Shown here: one piece after another, positions 26,743-36,823 of the stretch
How the letters are laid out: every line of letters begins with the position of its first letter
How positions within the stretch are numbered: position 1 is the stretch's first letter
Source: G965207045 sp965207045
GTDB taxonomy: Bacteria; Pseudomonadota; Alphaproteobacteria; Rickettsiales; Anaplasmataceae
Length of the DNA: 64,000 bases
Direction of reading: 5' to 3'
Assembly: GCA_965207045.1 (NCBI GenBank)
Contig: OZ242261.1
Span: 868,001 to 932,000, forward strand
Notes under the pieces: model-generated
The model's database searches: none
Told to the model about the DNA's origin: nothing
Seen by the model: only the letters and a program-made list of their open reading frames with translations
Made by a program: the position numbers and the translations under genes

Positions 26743-29700
26743 ATTTTTCTATACTTTCTTCTGAAGAAGACATGCTGTTGTTACTCGAGTCAGCAAAATA
26801 ATATAACCTGCTAACTACTTCACGAATTGTATTATTCAACTTTTTGCCGTCTTCATTCACAATCTCGCGATCCAATATCTCGCTGCTAAATGCCTTACTA
26901 TCACATATTTCATACTTCTTATTTATCTTCTGTAGATAACAGAGCGATGATTTGAAAAATAAATGAACTCCATTAAAATCACCAATTTTAAAGTAACACT
27001 CTATCTCATTACAAACTCCACGAAGCAATGAATAAATCTTAAAAACATCATAATCTATATTTTTATCATATTGATCAATGAAATATTTAAAATTAGCATT
27101 GTAAGCCGCTAAGTCTTCATGCATCTCTTTATCTACACCTTTACCACATTGTAGAATAGATTGCGCTAATTTTTTCTCTTCAATGTTTTGCAAACTCTCT
27201 TCACAAGGATCTATATTTTGGCCAACGCCAGCTTCTTCTTCTATCAACACATTCAACTCAGCTTCTGCCCTTTTTTGTGAGAATAATGATTTAATATAGT
27301 TTTCTTCTTTCTTATCTGAAGGGTTTGAATGACCACCACGTGCGTAAAAGTGTAGATCGGTTATTAAACCTAAAACTGTTTCTCCCTCTTCTCTCCCTTC
27401 TTTATAAGTGATTTTGGAATGCAATATCTTATTTCTAAATGTGTCATAATCATATATACTATGATCTAGGTTTTTTCTTTTTAGAAATGAAGCTGATAAT
27501 TCTAAAATTATATTAATCTGCTTCAAATAATCAAAATCATAGAGTTTTTTTACATAATTCCTAATGTAATTAAAGAAGTCATAAGTTTTGTTAGCAACGT
27601 TCTCAAAAACATTATTATTGAAAATTTCATAAAAACGCTTCTCAAACCTACAATTCAGTTCTTCAAACTGATCATAAGTTGGCATTTTCGCAAAATTTCG
27701 CCACTTCATTAAAAATAAGTCTGTATATCCAACTTTTCCACTTTCATTAAAAAAAAGTGTACTTGCAACCGTACTATTTATCTTCTCCAAGAATAAAAAG
27801 TTACATAATTGCTTATCTACTTTTTTCCCTAATACAAAATCTATTACAAAGGCTTCATACCCGTCATAATCATTTACACCTTCCAACTCAAAAACCTCCC
27901 TAAAAGCACATAATACAAGATTTTGCAAAACCTCAGCATGCTTTTCTGGAACTTTGACCTCAAAACCTATCAGTTCACGCAAAATTTTAATATAATTCTG
28001 CTGGAAATCATTACACAAATCGGAAAGATGTTGGTAAAATTCAACTACTCTATTACACCGGTATCCAAATAAAAATCGCTTGTTTCTAATTAATTTAATA
28101 TCAAAGCTTTTGAGCTTTTTATAATCTTGCTCTGAAATACCAAAATAGTATCCCTCAGATTTTTCCCCTACGAGAACTTTCAGCTTAAAAAATTCTTCAA
28201 CATCTTGCCTATCGATACAGACTTGTTCACACACTCGATCATAAGTATTACCTGCCACATACCTTATCGAATCAATCACTTCCTGCAAACGCTCCTTAAA
28301 TCCAGGACCACCTATAAATTTCCCTACATCAATAAATATATTAGGGGGTCTGAACATCTTTTTAATAGCCACACATATATAATCATCATTAATAAAATCA
28401 CCCAATTTCACCCTATTATTTCTTTCTATCAATAGCCGAATCAGCTCGTTTTTTTCTATTTTATTGAATCCTCCTCTAATATTATCATCCTTTTTTTTAG
28501 CTGCATTCTCTTCATATGTTGGCAGTTCTTGCGATAGTTCTAAATAATCTCCAGAACCTAATAAATCTGTCATGCCTGAAAGCAATTCTTTAGAGTGATT
28601 CTGCGTATAAAATTTTCTAACAAGATCTTGCACTCCCTCTACACTATCCACCCCTTTAAGCACCCATCCTTCTGCGAAATTAACTCCATCACTTCCCGAT
28701 TTATCTGACAACTGAATTTGCCTCACTCCACATTCTTTGAGAGAAGTTCTTGTAACTTCCTCAATAGTAAAAGATGGAGTTGAAGGTTTACCTTTATTAC
28801 TTACCGACCCACCTGAAAGTTGCGTTTGAACCGGTTCGCAACATTCTTTGATAACCTCTTCTGCAGCTAAATCAGCACTACTTGGCAACGATCTCTTCTC
28901 ATTATACAGATATACAGATCCTACATCATCAGGATTATAACCCCGTTTTTTTACGATAGATAAAACTTGACCTATAAACAAAGTGTTCTCTCTTTGACTA
29001 GAAGAGACAGATAAAAAACTAGGTTGGTTACCTTTATATGATTCAGCATTTTTGATTAACAGCTCTGTAAGATTTGACTCCATCTTGCATACATTATCAA
29101 AGCATTGAATTTCATCTTTAAATTCTTTATAAGGTTTGGTATCAGGAAGTCCAGAAGCAATTTCTCTTAATACAGAAACTGCTTTATTGTCTTCTGACTT
29201 ATTTTTCTCCTCAAACGTCAGATCTGTAAATTTGTCTAAAATTTGCTCTTCAGAAGGAACTTTTTTAACCAATTTACCTTTTGAGAAACAACTTTTATCA
29301 TCTCTAGAGGCATAACCGCCTAACATAGAATTTGTACTACCAATTGCAATACACGATTTTTCTATTTTCTGCCTCAGTTCATGTTCTTCAACAAACTTTT
29401 CTATAACCTTATCAATTTTTCCTTCACTCTCAGTTTCATTGCATGAGAGCAATTTCTGCAAATCCAAACACTTCAATTCTACTCCAGAGTAATCAAAACC
29501 CTGTTTCTCCATAGTAAACAAAGCTTCACCGATAGACAAAGCAATATCTTTATCATTACATTCAATACCAACTCCAGCTTGACTGATTTTCTCTTTGTAA
29601 TATTCGACCAACAGCTCTGCAAGCTCTTCATCCAGATCAATAAATAAAGCATCTGTTAATGATTCAACTTCACGCTCAAAATATCCCTCAGATTTATCCC

Positions 29701-29890
29701 GAAAATTTTTATAAATGCTACTACAAGGTAAATAAGGAATAATAAGTCTAAAATTCTTTATTCGCTCATTATTAGAAGCAATTTTTCTACTCTTAAAACC
29801 TTCCTCTTCTTCTTTCCTTTTAACCTTCTCTTTTTTTCTTTTATCTTTCCTACGGTATGCTTTAGAATTATTCTTACTTGGTTTCCCCAT
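26642..29890 (-). CDS. Large lineage-specific repeat protein, possible secreted effector
   Basis: 1082 residues, family not recognised. The first ~36 residues are polybasic (AYRRKDKRKKEKVKRKEEEE), resembling a eukaryotic nuclear/nucleolar targeting tail; no signal peptide or membrane helix. Two internal duplications are visible by eye. Residues ~50-147 (PCSSIYKNFRDK ... LTDALF ... GEALFTMEKQGFDYSGVEL) pair with ~245-333 (PDTKPYKEFKDE ... LTELLI ... GQVLSIVKKRGYNPDDVGS). Residues ~799-888 (FLKRKNLDHSIYDYDTFRNKIL ... LHFYARGG ... YIKSLFSQ) pair with ~980-1069 (LCYLQKINKKYEICDSKAFSSEIL ... LYYFADSS ... YFESLLSQ). The middle is rich in Tyr, Phe and Lys and predicted helical. Size, charged character, no homologue recognised and modular growth suggest a rapidly evolving host-interaction protein; that is inference. 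ATG at 29890. Confidence 0.75.
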   Translation of the reverse strand: MGKPSKNNSKAYRRKDKRKKEKVKRKEEEEGFKSRKIASNNERIKNFRLIIPYLPCSSIYKNFRDKSEGYFEREVESLTDALFIDLDEELAELLVEYYKEKISQAGVGIECNDKDIALSIGEALFTMEKQGFDYSGVELKCLDLQKLLSCNETESEGKIDKVIEKFVEEHELRQKIEKSCIAIGSTNSMLGGYASRDDKSCFSKGKLVKKVPSEEQILDKFTDLTFEEKNKSEDNKAVSVLREIASGLPDTKPYKEFKDEIQCFDNVCKMESNLTELLIKNAESYKGNQPSFLSVSSSQRENTLFIGQVLSIVKKRGYNPDDVGSVYLYNEKRSLPSSADLAAEEVIKECCEPVQTQLSGGSVSNKGKPSTPSFTIEEVTRTSLKECGVRQIQLSDKSGSDGVNFAEGWVLKGVDSVEGVQDLVRKFYTQNHSKELLSGMTDLLGSGDYLELSQELPTYEENAAKKKDDNIRGGFNKIEKNELIRLLIERNNRVKLGDFINDDYICVAIKKMFRPPNIFIDVGKFIGGPGFKERLQEVIDSIRYVAGNTYDRVCEQVCIDRQDVEEFFKLKVLVGEKSEGYYFGISEQDYKKLKSFDIKLIRNKRFLFGYRCNRVVEFYQHLSDLCNDFQQNYIKILRELIGFEVKVPEKHAEVLQNLVLCAFREVFELEGVNDYDGYEAFVIDFVLGKKVDKQLCNFLFLEKINSTVASTLFFNESGKVGYTDLFLMKWRNFAKMPTYDQFEELNCRFEKRFYEIFNNNVFENVANKTYDFFNYIRNYVKKLYDFDYLKQINIILELSASFLKRKNLDHSIYDYDTFRNKILHSKITYKEGREEGETVLGLITDLHFYARGGHSNPSDKKEENYIKSLFSQKRAEAELNVLIEEEAGVGQNIDPCEESLQNIEEKKLAQSILQCGKGVDKEMHEDLAAYNANFKYFIDQYDKNIDYDVFKIYSLLRGVCNEIECYFKIGDFNGVHLFFKSSLCYLQKINKKYEICDSKAFSSEILDREIVNEDGKKLNNTIREVVSRLYYFADSSNNSMSSSEESIEKYFESLLSQGTQHEIGTILENPAIACFSVCSTSL

Positions 29891-30049
29891 AATTTTTTTT
29901 ACTTAAAACACAACTTACACATAAACAATACATTATTATTGCAAAGAATATCAAACTAAAAATTCACTTACACAGAACTTTCTTAATTATATTAAATTGA
30001 TTTATTCCATTACTTATTATATACAATTAGCATCAACACCTGATCTATA

Positions 30050-32647
30050 ATGAAAAAATTTATATATTCTTTCGGCAAGAATGGAGCAGAAGGCAACTAT
30101 AATATGACAGATATTTTAGGTGGAAAAGGAGCTAACCTTGCTGAAATGTGTCACTTAAAATTGCCAATTCCGTCAGGATTTACCATCTCAACCGAAGTAT
30201 GTAAAGAATATTATAAAAATAACCGCATTCTTCCCAATTATGCAAAAGATGGTATAAAAGAAGCACTAACAAACCTAGAAAAAGAAACAGGACGAAAACT
30301 TGGAGACATAGAAAAGCCTTTGTTTATCTCAATTAGGTCAGGTTCTAGATCATCCATGCCAGGAATGATGGATACCATACTTAACTTAGGCATGAATGAC
30401 ATCACAATTGAAACCTTCTCAGATAAACGTTTTGCTTATGATAGCTATCGTCGATTTATTCAGATGTATTGTAACGTAGTATTAGGAATAGACATGTTTC
30501 ATTTTGAGGAAATAATTGAACAAGTAAAAAATGAACATAACATAATTGAAGATTCAGCGTTCACAGAAGAGAACCTTTTTTTGATTGTGCAAAAATTTAA
30601 GGATTTAGTCCAGTCGTCTCGCTTAGGCTACTTCACCCAAAACGTTCATGAGCAACTAGAAAATTCAATAAAAGCAGTTTTTGATTCATGGATGAATAAT
30701 AGAGCAATCTCATACAGAAAAATAAATAATATTCCAGAAGGATGGGGTACTGCTGTAAATATACAAGTCATGGTCTTCGGCAATTTAAATAACAATTCGG
30801 CATCCGGAGTGGCCTTTACGCGCAACCCTTCCAATGGAAAAAAAGAATTGTTTGGTGAATATTTAGTGAATGCACAAGGAGAGGATGTTGTTTCAGGGGT
30901 AAGAACACCAAAAATAATACAAGGTAACATGCAAGTAGATTTACCTGAGACATACCAAAAGCTAGTTGAAATTCAAAAAAAGCTAGAAAATCACTATCGT
31001 GATGTACAAGATATTGAATTCACAATTCAAGATGGCAAATTATGGCTCTTACAAACTAGATCAGCAAAACGTACAGCAGTTGCTGCAATTAATACGGCAA
31101 TTGACATGATGAATGAAGGCTTAATTACAAAACAAGAAGCTATAATGAAGGTCAAACCCAATTCACTTGAGCAATTAATACACCCTACTCTCGATGAAAC
31201 GGCAGATTGTAATATCATTGCTAAAGGCTTGCCTGCAGCACCAGGTGCAGCTTCTGGAATAGTAGCATTTTCTACAGAAGCCGCTGTACAACAAGCTAAA
31301 AGTGGAAAAAATGTCATTTTGGTAAGAAATGAGACAAGCCCAGAAGATATTAACGGTATGAATAGTGCTGTTGGGATTTTAACAACTTGCGGAGGAATGA
31401 CATCACACGCAGCTGTAGTATCACGAGGTATGGGGAAAGTATGTGTATGCGGCGCAGACTCAATATCTATTGATTATGATTCAAAACAGTTCACCACAAA
31501 AGGTAAGGTAATTGTTAAAGCAGGTGAAATAATAACTTTAGATGGTAGTAGTGGTAGAGTAATTTTAGGCGAAGCAATTACAACAGAAGCTGTTCTTTTT
31601 GATAAATTCAACACTTTCATGCACCTAGCAAATGATTTTGCACAGATTAATATTCGAGCTAATGCTGATAACGTCAAAGATATTCAAATTGCAAAATTAT
31701 TCAATGCAAATGGAATTGGCTTATGTAGAACAGAGCATATGTTCTTTAATAAAAATAACGTAGATTATGTACGTAGAATGATTTTGGCTGAAACAAAATC
31801 AGAAAGACTAAAAGCATTAAAAGAAATTGAAAAAATACAAATGAGAGATTTTAAAGATATATTTAAAAAAATTGGTAACATGCCTATCACTATAAGGTTG
31901 TTAGATCCACCTCTACATGAATTTTTACCACAAAATGAAAATGCTATTCAGGAGTTAGCAAAAAAACTGAACCTAACTTACTCTTTTGTAACAAAAAGAG
32001 TCTCACAACTAAAAGAAACAAACCCGATGTTAGGTCATAGAGGATGTAGATTAGGTATCTCCTATCCAGAAATTTATGAAACCCAAATACGAGCAATTTT
32101 TTCAGCAGCTTCGTCATTAAAAAATTTTAAATTGGAAATCATGATTCCTTTTGTTATGAACGAAAAAGATTTTATCTTTATCAAACAGTTAGTAAAAAAA
32201 ACAGCACAAAATTTCACGATTGATTATTTAATCGGGAACATGATTGAGTTACCTTCATCTGCATTAAACGCTGACAAGATAGGACTTCATTCTGACTTTT
32301 TCAGTTTTGGCACTAACGACCTTACTCAGACGACATTAGGTTTATCACGAGATGACTCTACAGCAACATTAAACTCATACAAAGAGCAAGAAATACTTGG
32401 ATGTGACCCATTTATATCATTACAACAAGAAGACGTAGGAGAATTAGTAAAAATAGCTATAGAACGCGGCAGGAAAGTAAATAAGAATTTAAAATTAGGA
32501 ATATGTGGTGAACATGGCGGTGACCCGAAAACAGTTCATTTTTGTGCAGAAATTGGCCTAGATTACATCTCATGCTCACCTTACCGAATACCAATTGCTC
32601 GCTTAGCTGCAGCACAATATGCTATAAAAAATAATGAAAGTAATTAA
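30050..32647 (+). CDS. ppdK: Pyruvate, phosphate dikinase
   Basis: Interconverts pyruvate, ATP and phosphate with PEP, AMP and PPi; the gluconeogenic route from pyruvate in this lineage. 865 residues, typical. N-terminal ATP-grasp domain (LGGKGANLAEM, SIRSGSRSSMPGMMDTILNLG, GEYLVNAQGEDVVSGVRTP, LQTRSAKR). Central swivelling domain with the catalytic His in GGMTSHAAVVSRGMGK. C-terminal PEP/pyruvate barrel with LCRTEHMFF, LLDPPLHEFLP, NPMLGHRGCRLGI, FSFGTNDLTQTTLGLSRDD and the catalytic Cys in GICGEHGGDP. Complete. Its 3' end overlaps the next gene by 14 bp. Confidence 0.97.
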   Translation: MKKFIYSFGKNGAEGNYNMTDILGGKGANLAEMCHLKLPIPSGFTISTEVCKEYYKNNRILPNYAKDGIKEALTNLEKETGRKLGDIEKPLFISIRSGSRSSMPGMMDTILNLGMNDITIETFSDKRFAYDSYRRFIQMYCNVVLGIDMFHFEEIIEQVKNEHNIIEDSAFTEENLFLIVQKFKDLVQSSRLGYFTQNVHEQLENSIKAVFDSWMNNRAISYRKINNIPEGWGTAVNIQVMVFGNLNNNSASGVAFTRNPSNGKKELFGEYLVNAQGEDVVSGVRTPKIIQGNMQVDLPETYQKLVEIQKKLENHYRDVQDIEFTIQDGKLWLLQTRSAKRTAVAAINTAIDMMNEGLITKQEAIMKVKPNSLEQLIHPTLDETADCNIIAKGLPAAPGAASGIVAFSTEAAVQQAKSGKNVILVRNETSPEDINGMNSAVGILTTCGGMTSHAAVVSRGMGKVCVCGADSISIDYDSKQFTTKGKVIVKAGEIITLDGSSGRVILGEAITTEAVLFDKFNTFMHLANDFAQINIRANADNVKDIQIAKLFNANGIGLCRTEHMFFNKNNVDYVRRMILAETKSERLKALKEIEKIQMRDFKDIFKKIGNMPITIRLLDPPLHEFLPQNENAIQELAKKLNLTYSFVTKRVSQLKETNPMLGHRGCRLGISYPEIYETQIRAIFSAASSLKNFKLEIMIPFVMNEKDFIFIKQLVKKTAQNFTIDYLIGNMIELPSSALNADKIGLHSDFFSFGTNDLTQTTLGLSRDDSTATLNSYKEQEILGCDPFISLQQEDVGELVKIAIERGRKVNKNLKLGICGEHGGDPKTVHFCAEIGLDYISCSPYRIPIARLAAAQYAIKNNESN

Positions 32648-34709
32648 TCTAGCATTTGCTAGTGATTTATCACAATATCTGGAAAACATACAGAATAAAA
32701 CCAACATAATTTTCCCCTATAGAGATGGCTTGAAAGATTCGATTATCTCGAATTACACAGTTACTTTTTTCGATCAACAATTTTATCAATTAACAAATAA
32801 AACTTTGATAGAAATTTCACTCATTTTAATGCGAACAAAAGGATTAAACTTTGAAAAAGCCGCCAATATAGTCGAAATTTTTGTAAATGAAACAGAATTT
32901 CATAATCATTTGTTAAATATTTATGGTACAAAAATTACTCAAAAAATAGAAAATAGCAATAACTTGCTAAAGTATAAAAATGAATTAAAACTCTATGTAC
33001 AAAAAATAGCCTCACATAACAAAGGAACACCACTTATAATAGGCTTTGATAGACAGCATATTTTAATTCGTGAATTAATGCAACAAAAATTGGAAAATTG
33101 TGAGATCATTTTTATTGATTACAAAAATCATAACACCTCACACAGTGACCTAAAAATAAAAGGAAGACATGTTCTTTTGCAAAGCCCAGAGATATGGCAC
33201 ACTAATAAACAAAATTTTATAAATGGAATCAAAATAATTGATTGTGATTCAAGATTACAAGAAGTATCTGAAATAAAATCACTTAATAAAGATAGTTACA
33301 TCATATCTAACGACCCTGTTACATTACAAAATCTAGAAATTTCAATCGAGGATTTTTCATATAAAAAATCAAGTAAGCTGGACTGTATAATCATTTTATT
33401 AGGACGATTGCTAGATGATGATATTTCAATTACTCTTCTTAAATCTCATTACATTACACAAAATATAACACTTAGCGATTTAATTCAGCACAAAAATTGT
33501 CTTTTTCAAGGATTGAAAAAAGGATCAGAGTTAATCAAAGCTCATATAGAATTATTTAGAAGAGCAACAGACATAAGTTTAAGCGAGATAGCAAAAAACT
33601 TTATTGATGATCTTTCAAAATTCATATCTGACTTTAATTTTACCAACCTAATTGAATATAGAAATCTTTTTCTCCTGCTATCACAAAATATAAAATACAA
33701 ACAACAAGGAAGAATAACAGCAATAGAAACTAGCTACATAAAATTCACAACAGGTACAAACATAATTATATTGACATCAAACTGGAAAAATGAAAATTCC
33801 TTTTATCAGTTGTTACATATTCCCAACATACTAATAGTGCACAGAAAAAGTACCGAGCAGCCCTCATGGTTATTAAAATTAAGAATTCTATTATCTAATA
33901 AGCACATCACTAAGTACACAAAAAAGTCATTATCAAACTTGAACTACCTCAATATATCAAATAGCGTGGCTAATCCTCCGTTCTATTCACGCCCAAATGT
34001 CCTTTCAGCAACAATGATAGAAACTCTACTATGTGACCCTTACGCATTTTACATACGTTATATATTAAAAATAACCCCAAAATTTGATAATGAAGTAGTT
34101 CTTTTTGGCAATTTCGTGCATAAAGTACTAGAGCAATACACTAAAAATAAAGCTTGCGACTATGATCTACTTCTTTACTATGGGAATCAAGAAATTAAAA
34201 AATATTCTGACATAGCTCAATCCAAGTCAATCTGGTGGCCAAAATTTAAAAAAATTGCACAACACTTTGTAAAAGAAGATAAAAAAAGGATAACCAGTAT
34301 TACAAAAATAGATGGAGAAATGAAATTAGAATTCAAAATATCAGATTATACAATAACAGCTAAGTGTGATAGGTTAGAACATTTAAATAACGGAAGCATA
34401 AGTATAATAGATTATAAAACTGGGAGTTTGCCAACAATAAAGGATATAAAATCAAGATTGTCACCACAATTACTAATCCAGGGTATCGCAGCAAATCACA
34501 AATTCAAAAAGGATATATCAGAGTTACTTTATTGGCAATTGAAGACAAAAGAACTTAAAAAAATGCAAATAAAAAATTGTCAAGATGAAATGAGATCTAT
34601 GAAAATTAAACTACAAGAATTATTACAGAACTTTGCGACAATGACATTTACTTCAAATGCTTATTATCAAAATTATAAACATTTTAGTAGACAAGAAAAA
34701 ATTTTCTAA
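32634..34709 (+). CDS. AddB-like PD-(D/E)XK nuclease family protein
   Basis: 691 residues. The C-terminal third carries a RecB-type nuclease: the ETLLCDPYAFYIRYILKI entry motif, FGNFVHKVLEQY, and the catalytic core CDRLEHL...ISIIDYKTGSLPTIKDI ... LSPQLLIQGI (Asp, Asp-x-Lys and the Q motif). This matches the nuclease domain of alphaproteobacterial AddB, which works with AddA in double-strand break resection. The N-terminal two-thirds are divergent, with no Walker A, and the protein is about 300 residues shorter than typical AddB, so the inactive-helicase part is reduced. Very Lys/Asn/Ile-rich. Overlaps ppdK by 14 bp. addA is not in the window. Confidence 0.78.
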   Translation: MKVINLAFASDLSQYLENIQNKTNIIFPYRDGLKDSIISNYTVTFFDQQFYQLTNKTLIEISLILMRTKGLNFEKAANIVEIFVNETEFHNHLLNIYGTKITQKIENSNNLLKYKNELKLYVQKIASHNKGTPLIIGFDRQHILIRELMQQKLENCEIIFIDYKNHNTSHSDLKIKGRHVLLQSPEIWHTNKQNFINGIKIIDCDSRLQEVSEIKSLNKDSYIISNDPVTLQNLEISIEDFSYKKSSKLDCIIILLGRLLDDDISITLLKSHYITQNITLSDLIQHKNCLFQGLKKGSELIKAHIELFRRATDISLSEIAKNFIDDLSKFISDFNFTNLIEYRNLFLLLSQNIKYKQQGRITAIETSYIKFTTGTNIIILTSNWKNENSFYQLLHIPNILIVHRKSTEQPSWLLKLRILLSNKHITKYTKKSLSNLNYLNISNSVANPPFYSRPNVLSATMIETLLCDPYAFYIRYILKITPKFDNEVVLFGNFVHKVLEQYTKNKACDYDLLLYYGNQEIKKYSDIAQSKSIWWPKFKKIAQHFVKEDKKRITSITKIDGEMKLEFKISDYTITAKCDRLEHLNNGSISIIDYKTGSLPTIKDIKSRLSPQLLIQGIAANHKFKKDISELLYWQLKTKELKKMQIKNCQDEMRSMKIKLQELLQNFATMTFTSNAYYQNYKHFSRQEKIF

Positions 34710-34771
34710 GACAATAATACTTACAAAAAAAAGCAAAACCCATTATCAACATTATTCTCTGATGAACTTAT

Positions 34772-35390
34772 CTAATTCAGTAACATTGCATTCATTATAA
34801 GATGAACTAAGCTTGTTATATCATCATCAGGACTAGGGCTTTCTATCTTCTCACAATACATAATGCAGAGTATAAATATGCTACAATGCTATAGACACTC
34901 TTATTAAAAGCAACTCTATTCTAACATAGAATTCAATAGTAGAAACTTATTAACAGCTTTTGCAATAACATTAGATTCATCATGTGATTGACTACAGTCA
35001 TCAGAGCTAGAACCTATCTTCTCACACTTTAACTATATCAATGCATAAAACTGCCATAATGCAATATAAAAATGTGTTACTACACCAACATCCATAAAAC
35101 AAACAGTTAATATAGATTTATAAGCTTCTTCAGCACTAAAACTAAACATCTTTGCTTCATGTAAGTAAAATATTAAAAAGATCCAATTCCCAAGCATATA
35201 GCAATACCAGAAGGCTTTGCAAAACAACCTAATCTTTCATCTTACACATACCCTCAACTAAATGCATTCAAGCTCGCCACACTTTCAATTTCTAAATTAG
35301 AGGTATTCTTCGAGCCCTCAAGTCAATTACGTTTGTTTCCTTGCTATTTAGCATCTCTTCTCCAGAAAAAGTAAAAATTCGCTACCATAG
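34772..35390 (-). pseudogene. Decayed unknown gene with a duplicated 3' end
   Basis: On the minus strand a frame from 35227 (MFCKAFWYCY...) runs to a TAG at 35033 and then continues open as LKCEKIGSSSDDCSQSHDESN...LLLNSMLE to a TAG at 34916. Upstream, fragments in other frames (NLEIESVASLNAF, DERLGCFAKPSGIAICLGIGSF) extend it to about 35390. Downstream, 34772-34900 is a degenerate second copy of the tail, reading CEKIESPSPDDDITSLVHLIMNAMLLN before a TAG. The family is not recognised. At least two frameshifts and one internal stop. Confidence 0.5.
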
Positions 35391-35426
35391 AAAACCATTT
35401 TCTCCATATCTTTTCAAGACTACACA

Positions 35427-36289
35427 CTAATAATATTTTGGGTAAATAGCTTTTATTTTCAAAAATGCTTCGTTCAAACCATTTTGTAATTCAATATTAT
35501 TCTGTGATAAGAAGTTTACTGTATTGATAAATTCGTTAACATAAACATCATCTGTACTTAGAGGTGATTGTAATTTAGCTTCTAAGTAAGTACAACTTTT
35601 CAAAGAGGATTTTTTATTCTGCTTTCTTACTGTGAATGAATACACATCAGAATTAAAAAATCGAGAAATGTGTGTAATTTAGATATTGCTCTTTTATATA
35701 CTTGGTCCTCTGTAACAGATACTTGATTACTTTAACAGTATATATCATATGTGTAGATGGGAGCACTATTATGGCTGCCGACATAGAATTACTGTTCCTC
35801 ATAAAAACATTTTTAAGCGGCTGCTCATTTCTATTAACAGAAAAAGATAATGCAGAAAAATCAACCAAATCTTATACAAAATTCGGAATTCTTGACATAA
35901 TTCACCCCCAGCTTCATATTGCACCACGTCATACATCACATCTAAAAATAGAATTTTGAGGTTTATCTTTTACAGATCTTGCAAAATACTATTTTTCATA
36001 ATTAATTATTCTAACGCAATTAAGCCAGAATTCTCTAATGCAGCACTCTCCAAATAATCCTTATATATTGCGTACACTTCATTCAACGCTCCCACTCTTT
36101 TTTATATCTGTCTTTGACTCTTGGGCTGAAACCATTAATAAAAATCTTAGAATTGGTCTTAACAACATATACTTTCATTTCATCAATCCATTTAACATCA
36201 CCACTAAATTGTTTATCACAGCTGTCATACATTACATAATTCACTGTACTCTTTTTTATACTACAAATATAATAGTACACTATTATCAA
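35427..36289 (-). pseudogene. Decayed unknown gene in several frames
   Basis: Minus-strand pieces in changing frames form one plausible protein: SGDVKWIDEMKVYVVKTNSK...RYKKEWE (36083-36289), then in another frame LNEVYAIYKDYLESAALENSGLIALE (to about 36010), LFLDVMYDVVQYEAGGELCQEFRILYK, then VDFSALSFSVNRNEQPLKNVF...YTVKVIKYLLQRTKYI (35653-35868), then YLEAKLQSPLSTDDVYVNEF...NEAFLKIKAIYPKYY ending at 35427. The pieces are consecutive and well-formed, which is unlikely by chance. No family recognised. Some pieces may still be translated as short peptides. Confidence 0.45.
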
Positions 36290-36440
36290 ATATGCACATT
36301 AATCTTAATTTAGCTGATATCACAAATTCTAAAAAATTATTCTATAAATGAAAAGCTCTTAATTAATGTAATTTAACAATAAAAAAAATTGCATCTTAGC
36401 AAATAATATAATAGTATTAGTACAAACATTAGAATTCTGT

Positions 36441-36806
36441 ATGCCTACAATTAATCAGCTTGTTCGCAAGCCAAGAAAGCAAAGTATTAAGGTAAGAAAG
36501 ACACCTGCAGTTAGTGGAAAAAGTTTTTGTCGTGGCGTTTGTACTAAGGTATATGTTACAACTCCAAGAAAACCCAATTCTGCAATTAGGAAAATTGCTC
36601 GTGTACGTTTATCTAGTGGAAATGAGGTCATAGCTTATATTCCAGGTGAAGGTCATACTTTACAAGAACACTCTGTAATTTATATACGCGGCGGAAGGGT
36701 CAAAGATCTACCTGGAGTAAGGTATCACATAGTACGTGGTGCTCTCGATGCTACCGGAGTTGTGGGTAGAAGCAGCAGCAGATCTAAATATGGTGTAAAA
36801 AAATAG
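36441..36806 (+). CDS. rpsL: 30S ribosomal protein S12
   Basis: 121 residues. MPTINQLVRKPRK start, KSFCRGVCTKVYVTTPRKPNSAIRKIARVRLS with the streptomycin-site lysines (TPRKPNS; the second site at LPGVRYH reads KDLPGVRYHIVRG), and the basic C-terminus RSSSRSKYGVKK. Decoding-centre protein. First gene of the str block; a TATAAT at 36407-36412 is upstream without a clear -35. Confidence 0.97.
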   Translation: MPTINQLVRKPRKQSIKVRKTPAVSGKSFCRGVCTKVYVTTPRKPNSAIRKIARVRLSSGNEVIAYIPGEGHTLQEHSVIYIRGGRVKDLPGVRYHIVRGALDATGVVGRSSSRSKYGVKK

Positions 36807-36823
36807 TGGGAGAAACATAAGGA

